A stretch of DNA of 64,000 nucleotides from an uncultured Lachnospiraceae bacterium. GTDB lineage: Bacteria > Bacillota > Clostridia > Lachnospirales > Lachnospiraceae. The notes beneath the pieces were generated by a model. It was given only the letters and a program-made list of their open reading frames with translations, made no database searches and was not told the DNA's origin. A program made the translations under genes and the position numbers. The stretch lies in assembly GCA_902761585.1 (NCBI GenBank), contig CACWKX010000009.1:1-64000 (forward strand). Reading direction: 5' to 3'. Positions 44,597 through 52,729 of the stretch are shown here, piece by piece (the stretch's first letter is position 1; every line of letters begins with the position of its first letter).

Positions 44597-44845
44597 ATGG
44601 CAGATCCGGAAACCATGAAAGAAAACGCAGAGGCACTTGAAAAGATGACAGAGGAGCAGGAGGCTTTCATGCAGGAAACATTCCGTCTCTCGAAGCAGGA
44701 CATGATCAGCCTGGATGAGGATGGCTGGGCGGAGCTTCTGGACCGGCTGTTTGACATCGAGATTGAGGATGAAAACCGTTCCAGCTCAAAGACAGAGAAA
44801 CATGACCGCATTGTGTCAGAGATCATTACGATGATGGAAATCTGA
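44597..44845 (+). CDS. Small acidic hypothetical protein
   Basis: An 82-residue, Glu/Met-rich, probably helical protein (MKENAEALEKMTEEQEAFMQETFRLSKQ). ATG 44597 is preceded by GAGGAGG at good distance. It sits 57 bp after lacZ and before the rplS promoter. I do not recognise it; it may be a coiled-coil protein. Confidence 0.55.
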   Translation: MADPETMKENAEALEKMTEEQEAFMQETFRLSKQDMISLDEDGWAELLDRLFDIEIEDENRSSSKTEKHDRIVSEIITMMEI

Positions 44846-44853
44846 GAATCTGC

Positions 44854-44882
44854 TTGCCTCCCGGGCGATCGCGTGATAAACT
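44854..44882 (+). promoter_or_regulatory. rplS promoter
   Basis: TTGCCT (44854-44859) and TAAACT (44877-44882) with a 17-bp spacer and a TG two bases before the -10. The leader to rplS (about 78 nt) contains a GGATG/CATCC pairing that could be an L19-type leader, but I cannot confirm it. Confidence 0.65.
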
Positions 44883-44966
44883 AATCGTCGTGTGCAAAGT
44901 AGGATGGTCCTCTGTTGCTGTAATCGGACGCATTAAGAACATCCATGAATCAGGAGGAAACACGCA

Positions 44967-45314
44967 ATGAACGAAATCATCAAGAAGATCGAAGACGCGC
45001 AGCTTCGCGAGGATGCGCCGCAGTTCCGTGTCGGGGATACCGTCAGGGTCCACGCAAAGATCAAGGAAGGTACCCGCGAGAGAATCCAGATTTTTGAAGG
45101 TGTCGTCATCAAGAAGCAGGGCGGCAGCAACAGAGCAACCTTCACGGTCAGAAAGTTCTCGAACGGTGTCGGCGTCGAGAAGACATGGCCGCTTCATTCC
45201 CCGACCGTCGACAAGGTCGACGTTGTCAGATCCGGAAAGGTGAGACGTGCAAAGCTTACATATCTCAGACAGCGTACCGGCAAGGCTGCGAAGCTGAAAG
45301 AGATCGTCAAGTAA
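44967..45314 (+). CDS. rplS: 50S ribosomal protein L19
   Basis: A 115-residue protein of the 30S-50S interface with the conserved core [34 protein letters not shown] and C-terminal [22 protein letters not shown]. The standard AGGAGG precedes the ATG. It heads the rplS-lepB-rbgA-lepB2-rnhB-yraN-yfiH block common in Clostridia. Confidence 0.98.
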   Translation: MNEIIKKIEDAQLREDAPQFRVGDTVRVHAKIKEGTRERIQIFEGVVIKKQGGSNRATFTVRKFSNGVGVEKTWPLHSPTVDKVDVVRSGKVRRAKLTYLRQRTGKAAKLKEIVK

Positions 45315-45335
45315 TCAAGGGGAAACCTGAACATG

Positions 45336-45360
45336 AGGCTGCCGCGCAATGCGGCAGCCT
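45336..45360 (+). terminator. Hairpin after rplS
   Basis: AGGCTGCCGC (45336-45345) and GCGGCAGCCT (45351-45360) form a 10-bp perfect stem with a GCAAT loop and a TCTCT tail. The frame of lepB is open through it, but the real lepB start is downstream at 45387. It likely attenuates rather than stops transcription. Confidence 0.65.
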
Positions 45361-45386
45361 TCTCTGTATCCGGGCAGGTAACAGAT

Positions 45387-46040
45387 ATGAAGTATATCAA
45401 TGACAAGCCGATTGACTTCACGAACGATGACTGGAAGCAGTACACCCCCAGGGAGCGGGCACGGCTTGAGCAGCAGGAGCAGAAAAAAAGAAAACAGAAG
45501 GTTCGGAAGAAACGGCCGCTGCCGGTCCGTATCTTTACAGCGCTGTTTCAGGCACTGGTGGTTGTTTTGATTGCATATGTCCTTGTCTATACTGTTGGAC
45601 AGCAGCGGACAATTGTCGGCCAGTCGATGGATACAACGCTGTCCGGAGGAGATGTTGTCCTGATCAATGTGATGTCTTATCAGGTCGGAAGCCCGAAGAG
45701 GGGGGACCTTGTCTCCTATCGCCCGAATGGATCCTCGAATGCAAGAGCAGACATCAAGCGTGTGATCGGCGTCCCGGGTGACAAGATCCAGATCAAAGAC
45801 GGGCAGGTTTATATTGATGATCAGGTCTATCTGGAGGACGGGAATTATCCGGCGATCACGAATCCTGGAATTGCGAAGGAACCGATCGAACTCGATGAGG
45901 GAGAGTACTTTCTGCTTGGAGACAACCGGAACAACTCGGAGGACTCCAGAAACACAGAGATCGGACTGGTTTCCAGCAGCATGATTGAGGGAAAGGTCTG
46001 GTTTGTGCTTTCTCCGGCCAGTCACAGAAGGTTTATATAA
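45387..46040 (+). CDS. lepB: Type I signal peptidase LepB
   Basis: A 217-residue Gram-positive signal peptidase I: a cytosolic basic N-terminus, one membrane span (about 49-70), then the catalytic domain with Ser80 (VGQSMDTTL) and Lys124 (ADIKRVIGVPGD), both intact. It cleaves Ala-x-Ala export signals. It overlaps the rbgA start by 1 bp. A second, altered copy follows two genes later. Confidence 0.93.
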   Translation: MKYINDKPIDFTNDDWKQYTPRERARLEQQEQKKRKQKVRKKRPLPVRIFTALFQALVVVLIAYVLVYTVGQQRTIVGQSMDTTLSGGDVVLINVMSYQVGSPKRGDLVSYRPNGSSNARADIKRVIGVPGDKIQIKDGQVYIDDQVYLEDGNYPAITNPGIAKEPIELDEGEYFLLGDNRNNSEDSRNTEIGLVSSSMIEGKVWFVLSPASHRRFI

Positions 46041-46885
46041 TGGATTATCAGTGGTATCCGGGCCATATGACCCGGGCAAGAAGACAGATGCAGGAGGATG
46101 TCCGTTTCGTCGATCTTGTGATCGAACTGACGGACGCGAGGGCACCTCTATCCGGCAGAAACCCGGATATCGACAGCCTGGCAGCCGGAAAGTCCAGAAT
46201 TCTGGTGCTCAACAAAAGTGATCTGGCTGATCCGGAGCAGAATAAGGCATGGACAGCCTGGTTTCGGAAAAACGGGCTTGTTGCCTGTGAGGTGAATGCG
46301 CGATCCGGCAATGGAATCCGGCAGATCCGTCCAATGATTGCCGAGGCTTGCCGGGAGAAAATTGAGAGGGATCGAAGCAGAGGGATCATGAACCGGCCGC
46401 TTCGGGCGATGATTGCCGGGATCCCGAATGTAGGAAAGTCAACCTTTATCAATTCCTTTGCGGGAAAAGCATCCGCGAAAACAGGGAACAAGCCTGGCGT
46501 CACGAGAGGAAGACAGTGGATCAGCGTGGAGAGAACGCTTCAGCTGCTTGACACGCCCGGGATCCTCTGGCCGCGGTTTGATGACAGGCAGGTCGGAATT
46601 CGGCTGGCAGAGATTGGCTGTATCCGGGATGAGATTCTTGACGCTCAGGAGCTGGCCTGCGAACTGATCGACTGGATGCGTGCGGCGTATCCACAGGTTC
46701 TTTCAGAACGCTACGGAATCAGTCTGGGGGGAACGGCTTTTGATGTGCTTGGCAGGATCGCTGAAGCCCGGAGGTGTCTGAAGGCCGGTGGAGAGCCGGA
46801 CTGCGGGAAGGCGGCGGCTTTGCTTCTGGATGAATTCCGCTCCGGCAGACTCGGCCGGATGACACTTGAGAAAGCGCCGGATTGA
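46040..46885 (+). CDS. rbgA: Ribosome biogenesis GTPase RbgA (YlqF)
   Basis: A 281-residue circularly permuted GTPase that acts in late assembly of the 50S subunit. The motif order G4 (NKSD, near 59), then G1 (GIPNVGKST, near 127), then G3 (DTPG, near 172) is diagnostic. It starts MDYQWYPGHMTRARRQM, the conserved YlqF opening. Coupled to lepB by a 1-bp overlap. Confidence 0.95.
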   Translation: MDYQWYPGHMTRARRQMQEDVRFVDLVIELTDARAPLSGRNPDIDSLAAGKSRILVLNKSDLADPEQNKAWTAWFRKNGLVACEVNARSGNGIRQIRPMIAEACREKIERDRSRGIMNRPLRAMIAGIPNVGKSTFINSFAGKASAKTGNKPGVTRGRQWISVERTLQLLDTPGILWPRFDDRQVGIRLAEIGCIRDEILDAQELACELIDWMRAAYPQVLSERYGISLGGTAFDVLGRIAEARRCLKAGGEPDCGKAAALLLDEFRSGRLGRMTLEKAPD

Positions 46886-46912
46886 GTCAGATGAAAAGCA
46901 GGGGAATACAGC

Positions 46913-47473
46913 ATGGCAGACAGAAGACAACGAAGAAGGCATAGAAATCCCCTGGGGGCCATTCTGCGCTGGACGTTGCTGCTTCTGGCTGTCATTTTGA
47001 TCCTGATTGTCGGAATTTCCTATGCACAGGGGACAGTGAGTGTGACGGGCAGTTCCATGTATCCGGCTCTTCAGCCAGGCGACAGGGCGCTTTCCGAACC
47101 GGTCAGTTATCTGGTGCGGGAACCGGCAAGAGGAGACATTGTTCAGTTTTCCACAGGGGCAGGAAACGGTCGCGCTCTGGTCCGGCGCATTGTCGGCCTC
47201 CCGGGTGAAACGGTCCAGATCATCGGGGGAAAGGTCTGCATCAATGGAGCGCCACTGGACGAATCTGCATATGTGTCCGGGGAGATTCAGTATGCCGGAA
47301 CAGCATCCATGCCGCATACGCTTTCGCAGGACGCCTACTTTGTGATGGCAGACAACCGGAGCAGCAGCTTTGACAGCCGGGATCCGACCGTCGGTGATAT
47401 CCATAAGTCTGATATCAACGGAAGACTCTGGCTGCGATATGCACCGTTCCGGCGGCTCGGGCTGCTGGAATAG
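46913..47473 (+). CDS. Signal peptidase I-like protein with catalytic Lys replaced by Arg
   Basis: A 186-residue protein of the signal peptidase I family: a basic N-terminus, one membrane span (about 18-37), Ser48 in VTGSSMYPAL, and the later boxes RIVGLPGE and MADNRSSSFDSR. The second half of the Ser/Lys dyad is missing: where LepB proteins have KRVIG, this one has R91-R92-I-V-G. Standard catalysis is therefore not expected. It may be inactive, regulatory, or use another base. It lies 27 bp after rbgA and belongs to the same operon. Confidence 0.82.
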   Translation: MADRRQRRRHRNPLGAILRWTLLLLAVILILIVGISYAQGTVSVTGSSMYPALQPGDRALSEPVSYLVREPARGDIVQFSTGAGNGRALVRRIVGLPGETVQIIGGKVCINGAPLDESAYVSGEIQYAGTASMPHTLSQDAYFVMADNRSSSFDSRDPTVGDIHKSDINGRLWLRYAPFRRLGLLE

Positions 47474-47499
47474 ACTTCAGGGAATGCGGGGAGAAGCGG

Positions 47500-48294
47500 A
47501 TGGCAGAGACGACAGCGGCAATTTCGGAAAAATGGAAGAAAATATCCAGAACGGACGAAGCCGGGCTGATTCATTTTGCAGATCAGTTTGGCAGTGATGA
47601 CCGGGTGGCTGTCAGGAAACTGGTGCAGAGTGCGGAAAGAGCGCTGAGACAGCTGGGGGCTGAAAAGAAGCGTCTTGAGGAGATGCGGTGCTTTGAACGG
47701 AAGTGTGAGGAAGACGGCTATACCTTGATCTGCGGAATTGACGAGGCGGGCAGGGGACCGCTCGCCGGACCGGTTGTGGCAGGCGCGGTGATCCTTCCGA
47801 ATGACTGCATGATCTTTGGCCTGAACGATTCCAAAAAACTGACCCCCGGAAAGCGCGAGGAATTGTATGGAGAGATCATGGAAAAGGCAGTCGCAGCCGG
47901 GTACGGAATTGTCGGACCGCAAAGGATCGATGAAATCAATATCCTTCAGGCGGATTACGAGGCGATGTGCGAGGCCATCGGGACACTCCGGGTAATGCCC
48001 CAGGTCCTTCTCAACGATGCCGTGACGATTCCGCAGGTCCTGATCCCCCAGGTTCCGATTGTCCACGGGGATGCGAGGAGCCTGTCAATCGCTGCAGCAA
48101 GCGTGATTGCAAAGGTGACGCGTGACCGGCTGATGGTGGAGTACGACGCTGTGTACCCGGAATATGGGTTCGCAAAACACAAGGGGTATGGGACAGCAGA
48201 GCATTATGCCGCGCTGAGGAAATATGGTCCTTGCCCGATCCACAGAAGAACATTTCTGAAAAGCTGCGGCGGAAGCTGGGGAGAATCGTCATGA
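47500..48294 (+). CDS. rnhB: Ribonuclease HII
   Basis: A 264-residue RNase HII that removes ribonucleotides and RNA primers from DNA. The metal site is set by GIDEAGRGPLAGPVVAG (Asp82, Glu83) and by the Asp of VHGDARSLSIAAASVIAKVTRD (about 190-215). The first 75 residues form an extra helical segment common in Firmicutes. It overlaps the yraN frame by 4 bp. Confidence 0.95.
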   Translation: MAETTAAISEKWKKISRTDEAGLIHFADQFGSDDRVAVRKLVQSAERALRQLGAEKKRLEEMRCFERKCEEDGYTLICGIDEAGRGPLAGPVVAGAVILPNDCMIFGLNDSKKLTPGKREELYGEIMEKAVAAGYGIVGPQRIDEINILQADYEAMCEAIGTLRVMPQVLLNDAVTIPQVLIPQVPIVHGDARSLSIAAASVIAKVTRDRLMVEYDAVYPEYGFAKHKGYGTAEHYAALRKYGPCPIHRRTFLKSCGGSWGESS

Positions 48295-48809
48295 CGGGAG
48301 AGCAGTCAGCCGCAGAAAACGGAGGCGCGTCCTCAAGTGGAGGACACGGGAGACGGCTGCCTGAGAAGATGGAGAGGCCGGCTGCACGGTGCATGACAGA
48401 GGGGAAAGCAGACAGCGGGGAAAAGACCAGAGGATGGGAGCGTGTGCGGCAGATCGGGCACATGAACAACAGACAGGAAGGAACTTCATACGAAAGAGAG
48501 GCCGGTGCCCTGCTTGAGCAGGAAGGGTATGAGGTGCTCCAGTATAACTTTCGCTGCAGACAGGCGGAGATCGATATTGTTGCCAGAGAAGGCCGGTATC
48601 TTGTGTTCATCGAGGTGAAGGGACGACGTTCCAAGAGAAATGGAATGCCGGAGGAAGCCGTCGGGCGCCGCAAGCAGGAGCGGATCCGGCGGGCGGCCCT
48701 ATATTATCTGGCGCGCTTCCGGGTTCCGGAGGGTACTCCTGTCCGTTTTGATGTCGCGGCGGTGGACGGGGAAGGATTCCGGCTGATTCGGAACGCATTT
48801 CTGTTTTGA
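48291..48809 (+). CDS. yraN: YraN/UPF0102 family endonuclease-like protein
   Basis: The C-terminal 115 residues match the UPF0102 family (TSYEREAGALLEQEGYEVLQYNFRCRQAEIDIVA..., IEVKGRRS), a Holliday-junction-resolvase-like fold with the D-x-n-E-x-K nuclease pattern. Translation from ATG 48291 (with GGGGAG upstream and ATGA overlap with rnhB) adds a 57-residue low-complexity N-terminus not usual in the family. A shorter start at ATG 48462 would give the usual length but has no ribosome site. Confidence 0.82.
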   Translation: MTGEQSAAENGGASSSGGHGRRLPEKMERPAARCMTEGKADSGEKTRGWERVRQIGHMNNRQEGTSYEREAGALLEQEGYEVLQYNFRCRQAEIDIVAREGRYLVFIEVKGRRSKRNGMPEEAVGRRKQERIRRAALYYLARFRVPEGTPVRFDVAAVDGEGFRLIRNAFLF

Positions 48810-48844
48810 GCTGATATCGCCGGGATATGAGCCGGGAGGATCCG

Positions 48845-49825
48845 ATGGAATTCGAGAAGCAATTTATCAGAAAACAGACCTTCAGGAAGATTGACAGGTT
48901 GACGCTCCACGAAAAGAACGGTGTGGTGTGGATTTCATTTCCACTTCTGGATCAGTTTGACTTTGTTGTCAATGCTTTCAGCACCCGGATCGGGGGTGTG
49001 TCAGAAGGATATGCCTCAGCCATGAACCTGAGCCTGTCCAGGGAAGTGAGCGGCGGACTCGGGAATATCGGACTTCGGACGGATATCCCCGAGCGTGACA
49101 TATGGGGAAGTGCGGCGGACGGAGCGGCGATGAAGCGTTTCCTGGAGAATCACAGAAGATTTGCGGATGCGGTCGGCTACGATCTGTCTGACCTGGTTTT
49201 CTCGGATCAGACACACACCGACTGTGTTCGGGAGGTGACGGGGAAAGACCGGGGAAACGGCATCACCAGACCGAATGCCTTTCACGATGTGGATGGACTG
49301 ATGACCGATCAGATAAACGTCGCGTTGATGACCTTCTATGCGGACTGCGTGCCGCTTCTGATTGTGGATCCGGTGCACAGAGCAGCTGCGTGCGTCCATT
49401 CCGGATGGAGAGGAACAATTGCGGGGATCGGGACGAAGGTGGTTCAGAAGATGCAGAAGCGCTATGGGTCGGACCCGGCGGTGATCGTGGCGGCGATCGG
49501 ACCTTCCATCTGCGGCGACTGCTATGAGGTCAGCGTAGATGTCGCTGCACAGTTCCAGGAGAAGTACCGGATGGAGGAGGGCGAAGGGCAAAACCGCGTG
49601 GATGGTTCAGTGGGCCGGATTGTATCTCCGGGCAGGGCCGGACATGCGATGCTGAACCTGCAGGAAGCCTGCAGGGCGAATTTCCTTCGCGCAGGCCTTT
49701 TGCCGGAGCATATCTCCGTGCCGGACATCTGTACGGCGGAGAATGCAGAGGTCCTGTTTTCCCACCGGGCACTGGACGGGAAGCGCGGGAACCTTGCAGC
49801 CGTTCTTGAGATCACGGACGGCTGA
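48845..49825 (+). CDS. yfiH: YfiH/LACC1-family purine nucleoside phosphorylase
   Basis: A 326-residue protein of the laccase-domain family, now known to act on purine nucleosides. The zinc ligands are visible in QTHTDCVREV (His), ADCVPLLIVD (Cys) and CVHSGWRGTIAGI (His). ATG 48845 follows GGGAGGATCCG; ATG 48827 in frame lacks a site. It closes the rplS block before a bidirectional terminator. Confidence 0.9.
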   Translation: MEFEKQFIRKQTFRKIDRLTLHEKNGVVWISFPLLDQFDFVVNAFSTRIGGVSEGYASAMNLSLSREVSGGLGNIGLRTDIPERDIWGSAADGAAMKRFLENHRRFADAVGYDLSDLVFSDQTHTDCVREVTGKDRGNGITRPNAFHDVDGLMTDQINVALMTFYADCVPLLIVDPVHRAAACVHSGWRGTIAGIGTKVVQKMQKRYGSDPAVIVAAIGPSICGDCYEVSVDVAAQFQEKYRMEEGEGQNRVDGSVGRIVSPGRAGHAMLNLQEACRANFLRAGLLPEHISVPDICTAENAEVLFSHRALDGKRGNLAAVLEITDG

Positions 49826-49853
49826 CGGGAAAAGCGATTCACCGCGAAAAAAG

Positions 49854-49880
49854 ACGGCACAGGAGCTGTTCCTGTGCCGT
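49854..49880. terminator. Bidirectional terminator between yfiH and prs
   Basis: ACGGCACAGGA (49854-49864) and TCCTGTGCCGT (49870-49880) form an 11-bp perfect stem between two convergent genes. A run of six A residues on its left becomes a T run for the minus strand. Confidence 0.88.
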
Positions 49881-49887
49881 TTCTGAT

Positions 49888-51054
49888 TCACCCCTTGAGC
49901 TGAAGCAGAAGCTTGTTGATCTTCGCTGTCGGGGACTGGATGCCGCTGATCGATATATCATGGTTCATGTGGTCAATGATGGAGGCCAGATACTTGGTCA
50001 TGTCGGCCTCAGCGTACCAGGGGCGGTTTAATAGTTCCGGCGGACGGTAGTTGAGGTTCGTAGTCACGACCTTTGTGATGTAGCCCTTCTCGTAGTAATC
50101 GTCAAAAGCGTCCAGACCATCTGTAAACAGGCCGAACGTGGTGCAGACGAACACACGATTGGCACCGCGCTCCTTGAGCTGTCTGGCGACATCGAGCATG
50201 GAGCTTCCGGAGGAAATCATGTCATCGATGACCAGGACGTCCTTACCCTTCACGGAAGCGCCGAGAAACTCATGAGCGACAATCGGGTTTTTCCCGTTCA
50301 CAATCCTGGAATAGTCACGGCGCTTGTAGAACATACCCAGCTCGAGGCCCAGAATATTTGCAAAGTAGACGGAGCGCTCCATTGCGCCTTCATCCGGACT
50401 CACGACCATCGTCGTGTCCTTGCTCATCTTCAGGTTCGGAACCGTGCTGACGAGTGCCTTGAGAAACTGATAGGATGGCATAAAGGAATCAAAGCCTGAG
50501 AGGGGAATTGCGTTCTGTACCCGCGGATCATGAGCATCAAAGGTGATGATGTTCGATACGCCCATCCGTGCGAGCTCCTCGAGCGCAACCGCGCAGTCCA
50601 GAGACTCTCTCTTTGTCCGCCTGTGCTGCCTTCCTCCGTACAAAAACGGCATGACAACCGTGATCCGCTTTGCTTTTCCGTCAGCGGCAGAGATGATCCG
50701 CTTGAGATTGGCATAGTGGTTATCCGGGGACATATAATTTGTTTCTCCGCACACCTTGTACTCAATGCTGCAGTTCAGAACATCGACCAGAATGTAGAGA
50801 TCGGCTCCGCGGACGGAATCATTGATGATGCCCTTCCCTTCACCGGTTCCGAAGCGAGGGCAGGCGCAGCTGATCAGATAGCTGTCCTCGCAGTATCCGA
50901 CAAGCGGGAAGTCCTTTGAATTATGAAGCGGAGTGTTGTGCCGGAAATCGACAAGATAGCGGTTCACTTCTGATGCAAACGCCTGACACCCGTCGAGCGC
51001 TGCGATCTTCAGAGGACCGACAGGCATGGAATCTTTCTGTATATCAGTAATCAT
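49888..51054 (-). CDS. prs: Ribose-phosphate pyrophosphokinase (long form)
   Basis: It makes PRPP from ribose 5-phosphate and ATP. The 388-residue protein is longer than the usual 310-320. The pyrophosphate-binding area shows FLYGGRQHRRTKRESLDC (about 137-154) and TFDAHDPRVQNA. The PRPP-binding loop reads VLVIDDMISSGSSMLDVA, where most class I enzymes have VDDMIDTAGT. ATG 51054 follows AGGAGG on the minus strand. I recall this longer form in Lachnospiraceae. Feedback by ADP may differ from the short form. Confidence 0.9.
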   Translation of the reverse strand: MITDIQKDSMPVGPLKIAALDGCQAFASEVNRYLVDFRHNTPLHNSKDFPLVGYCEDSYLISCACPRFGTGEGKGIINDSVRGADLYILVDVLNCSIEYKVCGETNYMSPDNHYANLKRIISAADGKAKRITVVMPFLYGGRQHRRTKRESLDCAVALEELARMGVSNIITFDAHDPRVQNAIPLSGFDSFMPSYQFLKALVSTVPNLKMSKDTTMVVSPDEGAMERSVYFANILGLELGMFYKRRDYSRIVNGKNPIVAHEFLGASVKGKDVLVIDDMISSGSSMLDVARQLKERGANRVFVCTTFGLFTDGLDAFDDYYEKGYITKVVTTNLNYRPPELLNRPWYAEADMTKYLASIIDHMNHDISISGIQSPTAKINKLLLQLKG

Positions 51055-51105
51055 CAAAACCCTCCTGAAGTGGGGACTGATTCTGCATCAGCCTAATACA
51101 GAGGA

Positions 51106-51135
51106 GTTATACCATGCAGCCTTAGGGAGCGTCAA
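51106..51135 (-). promoter_or_regulatory. prs promoter
   Basis: On the minus strand, TTGACG (51130-51135) and TATAAC (51106-51111) with an 18-bp spacer, about 50 bp before the prs start. Confidence 0.7.
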
Positions 51136-51189
51136 GACAGGCGGATGAAGCGTCTTGCTTTTTGTCAGAAGCACATTTATCATGATTAC

Positions 51190-51259
51190 AGTGTCAAACG
51201 TCCACCACCACACATGCTTGCATGCGAGTGCTGGCAGGGGTGGCAGGACTTATTGACAC
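51190..51259. repeat. Palindromic intergenic repeat, copy B
   Basis: A 70-nt relative of copy A at 25014. AGTGTCAAA-N-GTCC, CCACCAC, ACATG-CTTG-CATGCGAGTG and GGACT-N2-TTGACAC occur in the same order, with a 7-nt insertion and mismatches on the right arm. Both copies are preceded by TTAC. The 349-bp gap between prs and the DUF512 gene holds this, the prs promoter and further hairpins. Confidence 0.8.
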
Positions 51260-51280
51260 GTCGTACATGGTACATGAAGT

Positions 51281-51375
51281 GGCGCGTAGGCGACACAAGA
51301 ATGCTGAATGTGGCAACATGGTGGGAGCTGCGAAGCAACGAAACCATGTGTAATCATAAATAGCGCCTTATTTTT
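51281..51375 (+). other. Possible structured RNA or terminator-like element
   Basis: GGCGC (51281-51285) can pair with GCGCC (51363-51367), followed by TTATTTTT. Inside lies a second hairpin ACATGGT/ACCATGT. There is no credible gene, as a 72-codon frame here has no ribosome site. The element lies next to repeat copy B and may belong to it. Confidence 0.35.
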
Positions 51376-51403
51376 AACGAAAATGATACCGGAAAAGAAT
51401 AAG

Positions 51404-52729
51404 ATGGAATACCTTCATAAAATAGAGTCGGTCGATGCCGGAAGCATCGCGGAAGAACTGGATATTGAGCCCGGAGACGTTCTCGTCTCTGTGAATGGGA
51501 AAAAGGTCGAGGATATTTTCGACTATCGGTATCTTTGCGATGACGAAAAGCTTCTTGTTGTGATTCGCAAGCCGGACGGAGAGGAATGGGAGCTTGAGAT
51601 CGAAAAAGATCCGGATGAAGATCTGGGGATTGGGTTTGGCGGAGGGCTGATGAGCGAATACAGGTCCTGCAGGAATCACTGTATCTTCTGCTTTGTCAAC
51701 CAGATGCCGAAGGGAATGCGGGATACTCTGTACTTTCATGACGATGATGCAAGACTGTCCTTTCTGCAGGGCAACTATATCACGATGACCAACATGTCGG
51801 ATCATGATATCGACCGCATTATTCTGTACCATCTGGAGCCGATCAACATCTCCTTCCACACGATGAATCCCGAGCTTCGCAGAAAGATGCTCCATAACCG
51901 CTTCGCAGGGGATATTATGCCGAAGGTGATGCGGCTGAAGAATGCCGGCATCCGCCTGAATGGACAGATTGTCCTTTGCAAGGGGTGGAACGACGGAGAG
52001 GATCTGGAACACTCGCTGAAAACCTTTGAGCAGCTGCTGCCGGAGCTTGAGAGTGTCTCTGTCGTCCCGGTCGGCATGACGAAGTTCCGGGATGAAAACC
52101 ATCAGGTTCAGCTTGAACCTTTCAAAAAAGAGGATGCAGCAGCCGTCATTGACCAGATCGAAAGATGGCAGAATTATTACGTCAAGAAGTATGGCACGCA
52201 TCTTGTACATGCCAGCGATGAGTGGTACATCCTGGCGGACCGGCCGCTCCCGCCTGAGGATAACTACGATGGATACCAGCAGCTTGAAAATGGAGTCGGG
52301 ATGGTCCGGCTTCTGATTGAGGAGACAAGAGCAAGCCTTGCGCAGATGAAGGGGGATGGGAGACGCCGGAGGGCGGCGATTGCAACCGGAAGGCTGGCGG
52401 CACCCTACCTCGATCAACTCGTGAAAGAGATTCAGGAGAAGTTTCCGAACATTTCCTGCCGGGTCATCCCGATCCGCAATGATTTCTTTGGCGAGATGAT
52501 CACGGTGTCAGGACTCATTACAGGGAGTGATTTGAAAAAACAGCTCCGGGGACAGGAACTCGGGGAGGAGCTGCTCCTCCCGGTCAATATGTTTCGGGCG
52601 GGGGAGCAGGTCTTTCTCGATGATGTGACAGTTCAGGAACTTGAGCAAACTTTACAAATCAGGGTGCGTATTGTAAAATCGACCGGACAGGATTTTGTCC
52701 ATGCAGTGATTGGAGATCAGAAACAATGA
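51404..52729 (+). CDS. DUF512 radical SAM protein with PDZ domain
   Basis: A 441-residue protein with an N-terminal PDZ-like domain (VDAGSIAEELDIEPGDVLVSVNGKKVEDIFDY, about 10-70), a radical SAM-like iron-sulfur motif CRNHCIFCF (about 89-97), a barrel core and the C-terminal DUF512 (about 220-430). The family is widespread next to der in Clostridia; its reaction is not established. ATG 51404 follows GGAAAAGAA; ATG 51383 has no site. It overlaps der by 4 bp. Confidence 0.88.
   Translation: MEYLHKIESVDAGSIAEELDIEPGDVLVSVNGKKVEDIFDYRYLCDDEKLLVVIRKPDGEEWELEIEKDPDEDLGIGFGGGLMSEYRSCRNHCIFCFVNQMPKGMRDTLYFHDDDARLSFLQGNYITMTNMSDHDIDRIILYHLEPINISFHTMNPELRRKMLHNRFAGDIMPKVMRLKNAGIRLNGQIVLCKGWNDGEDLEHSLKTFEQLLPELESVSVVPVGMTKFRDENHQVQLEPFKKEDAAAVIDQIERWQNYYVKKYGTHLVHASDEWYILADRPLPPEDNYDGYQQLENGVGMVRLLIEETRASLAQMKGDGRRRRAAIATGRLAAPYLDQLVKEIQEKFPNISCRVIPIRNDFFGEMITVSGLITGSDLKKQLRGQELGEELLLPVNMFRAGEQVFLDDVTVQELEQTLQIRVRIVKSTGQDFVHAVIGDQKQ

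Noticed and set aside
45333..45386. Upstream ATG extension of lepB
   Set aside because: The extension is encoded by the perfect hairpin after rplS; ATG 45387 gives a normal LepB N-terminus.
51145..51363. 72-codon frame over repeat copy B
   Set aside because: No ribosome site, odd composition, and it lies across a palindromic repeat and hairpins.
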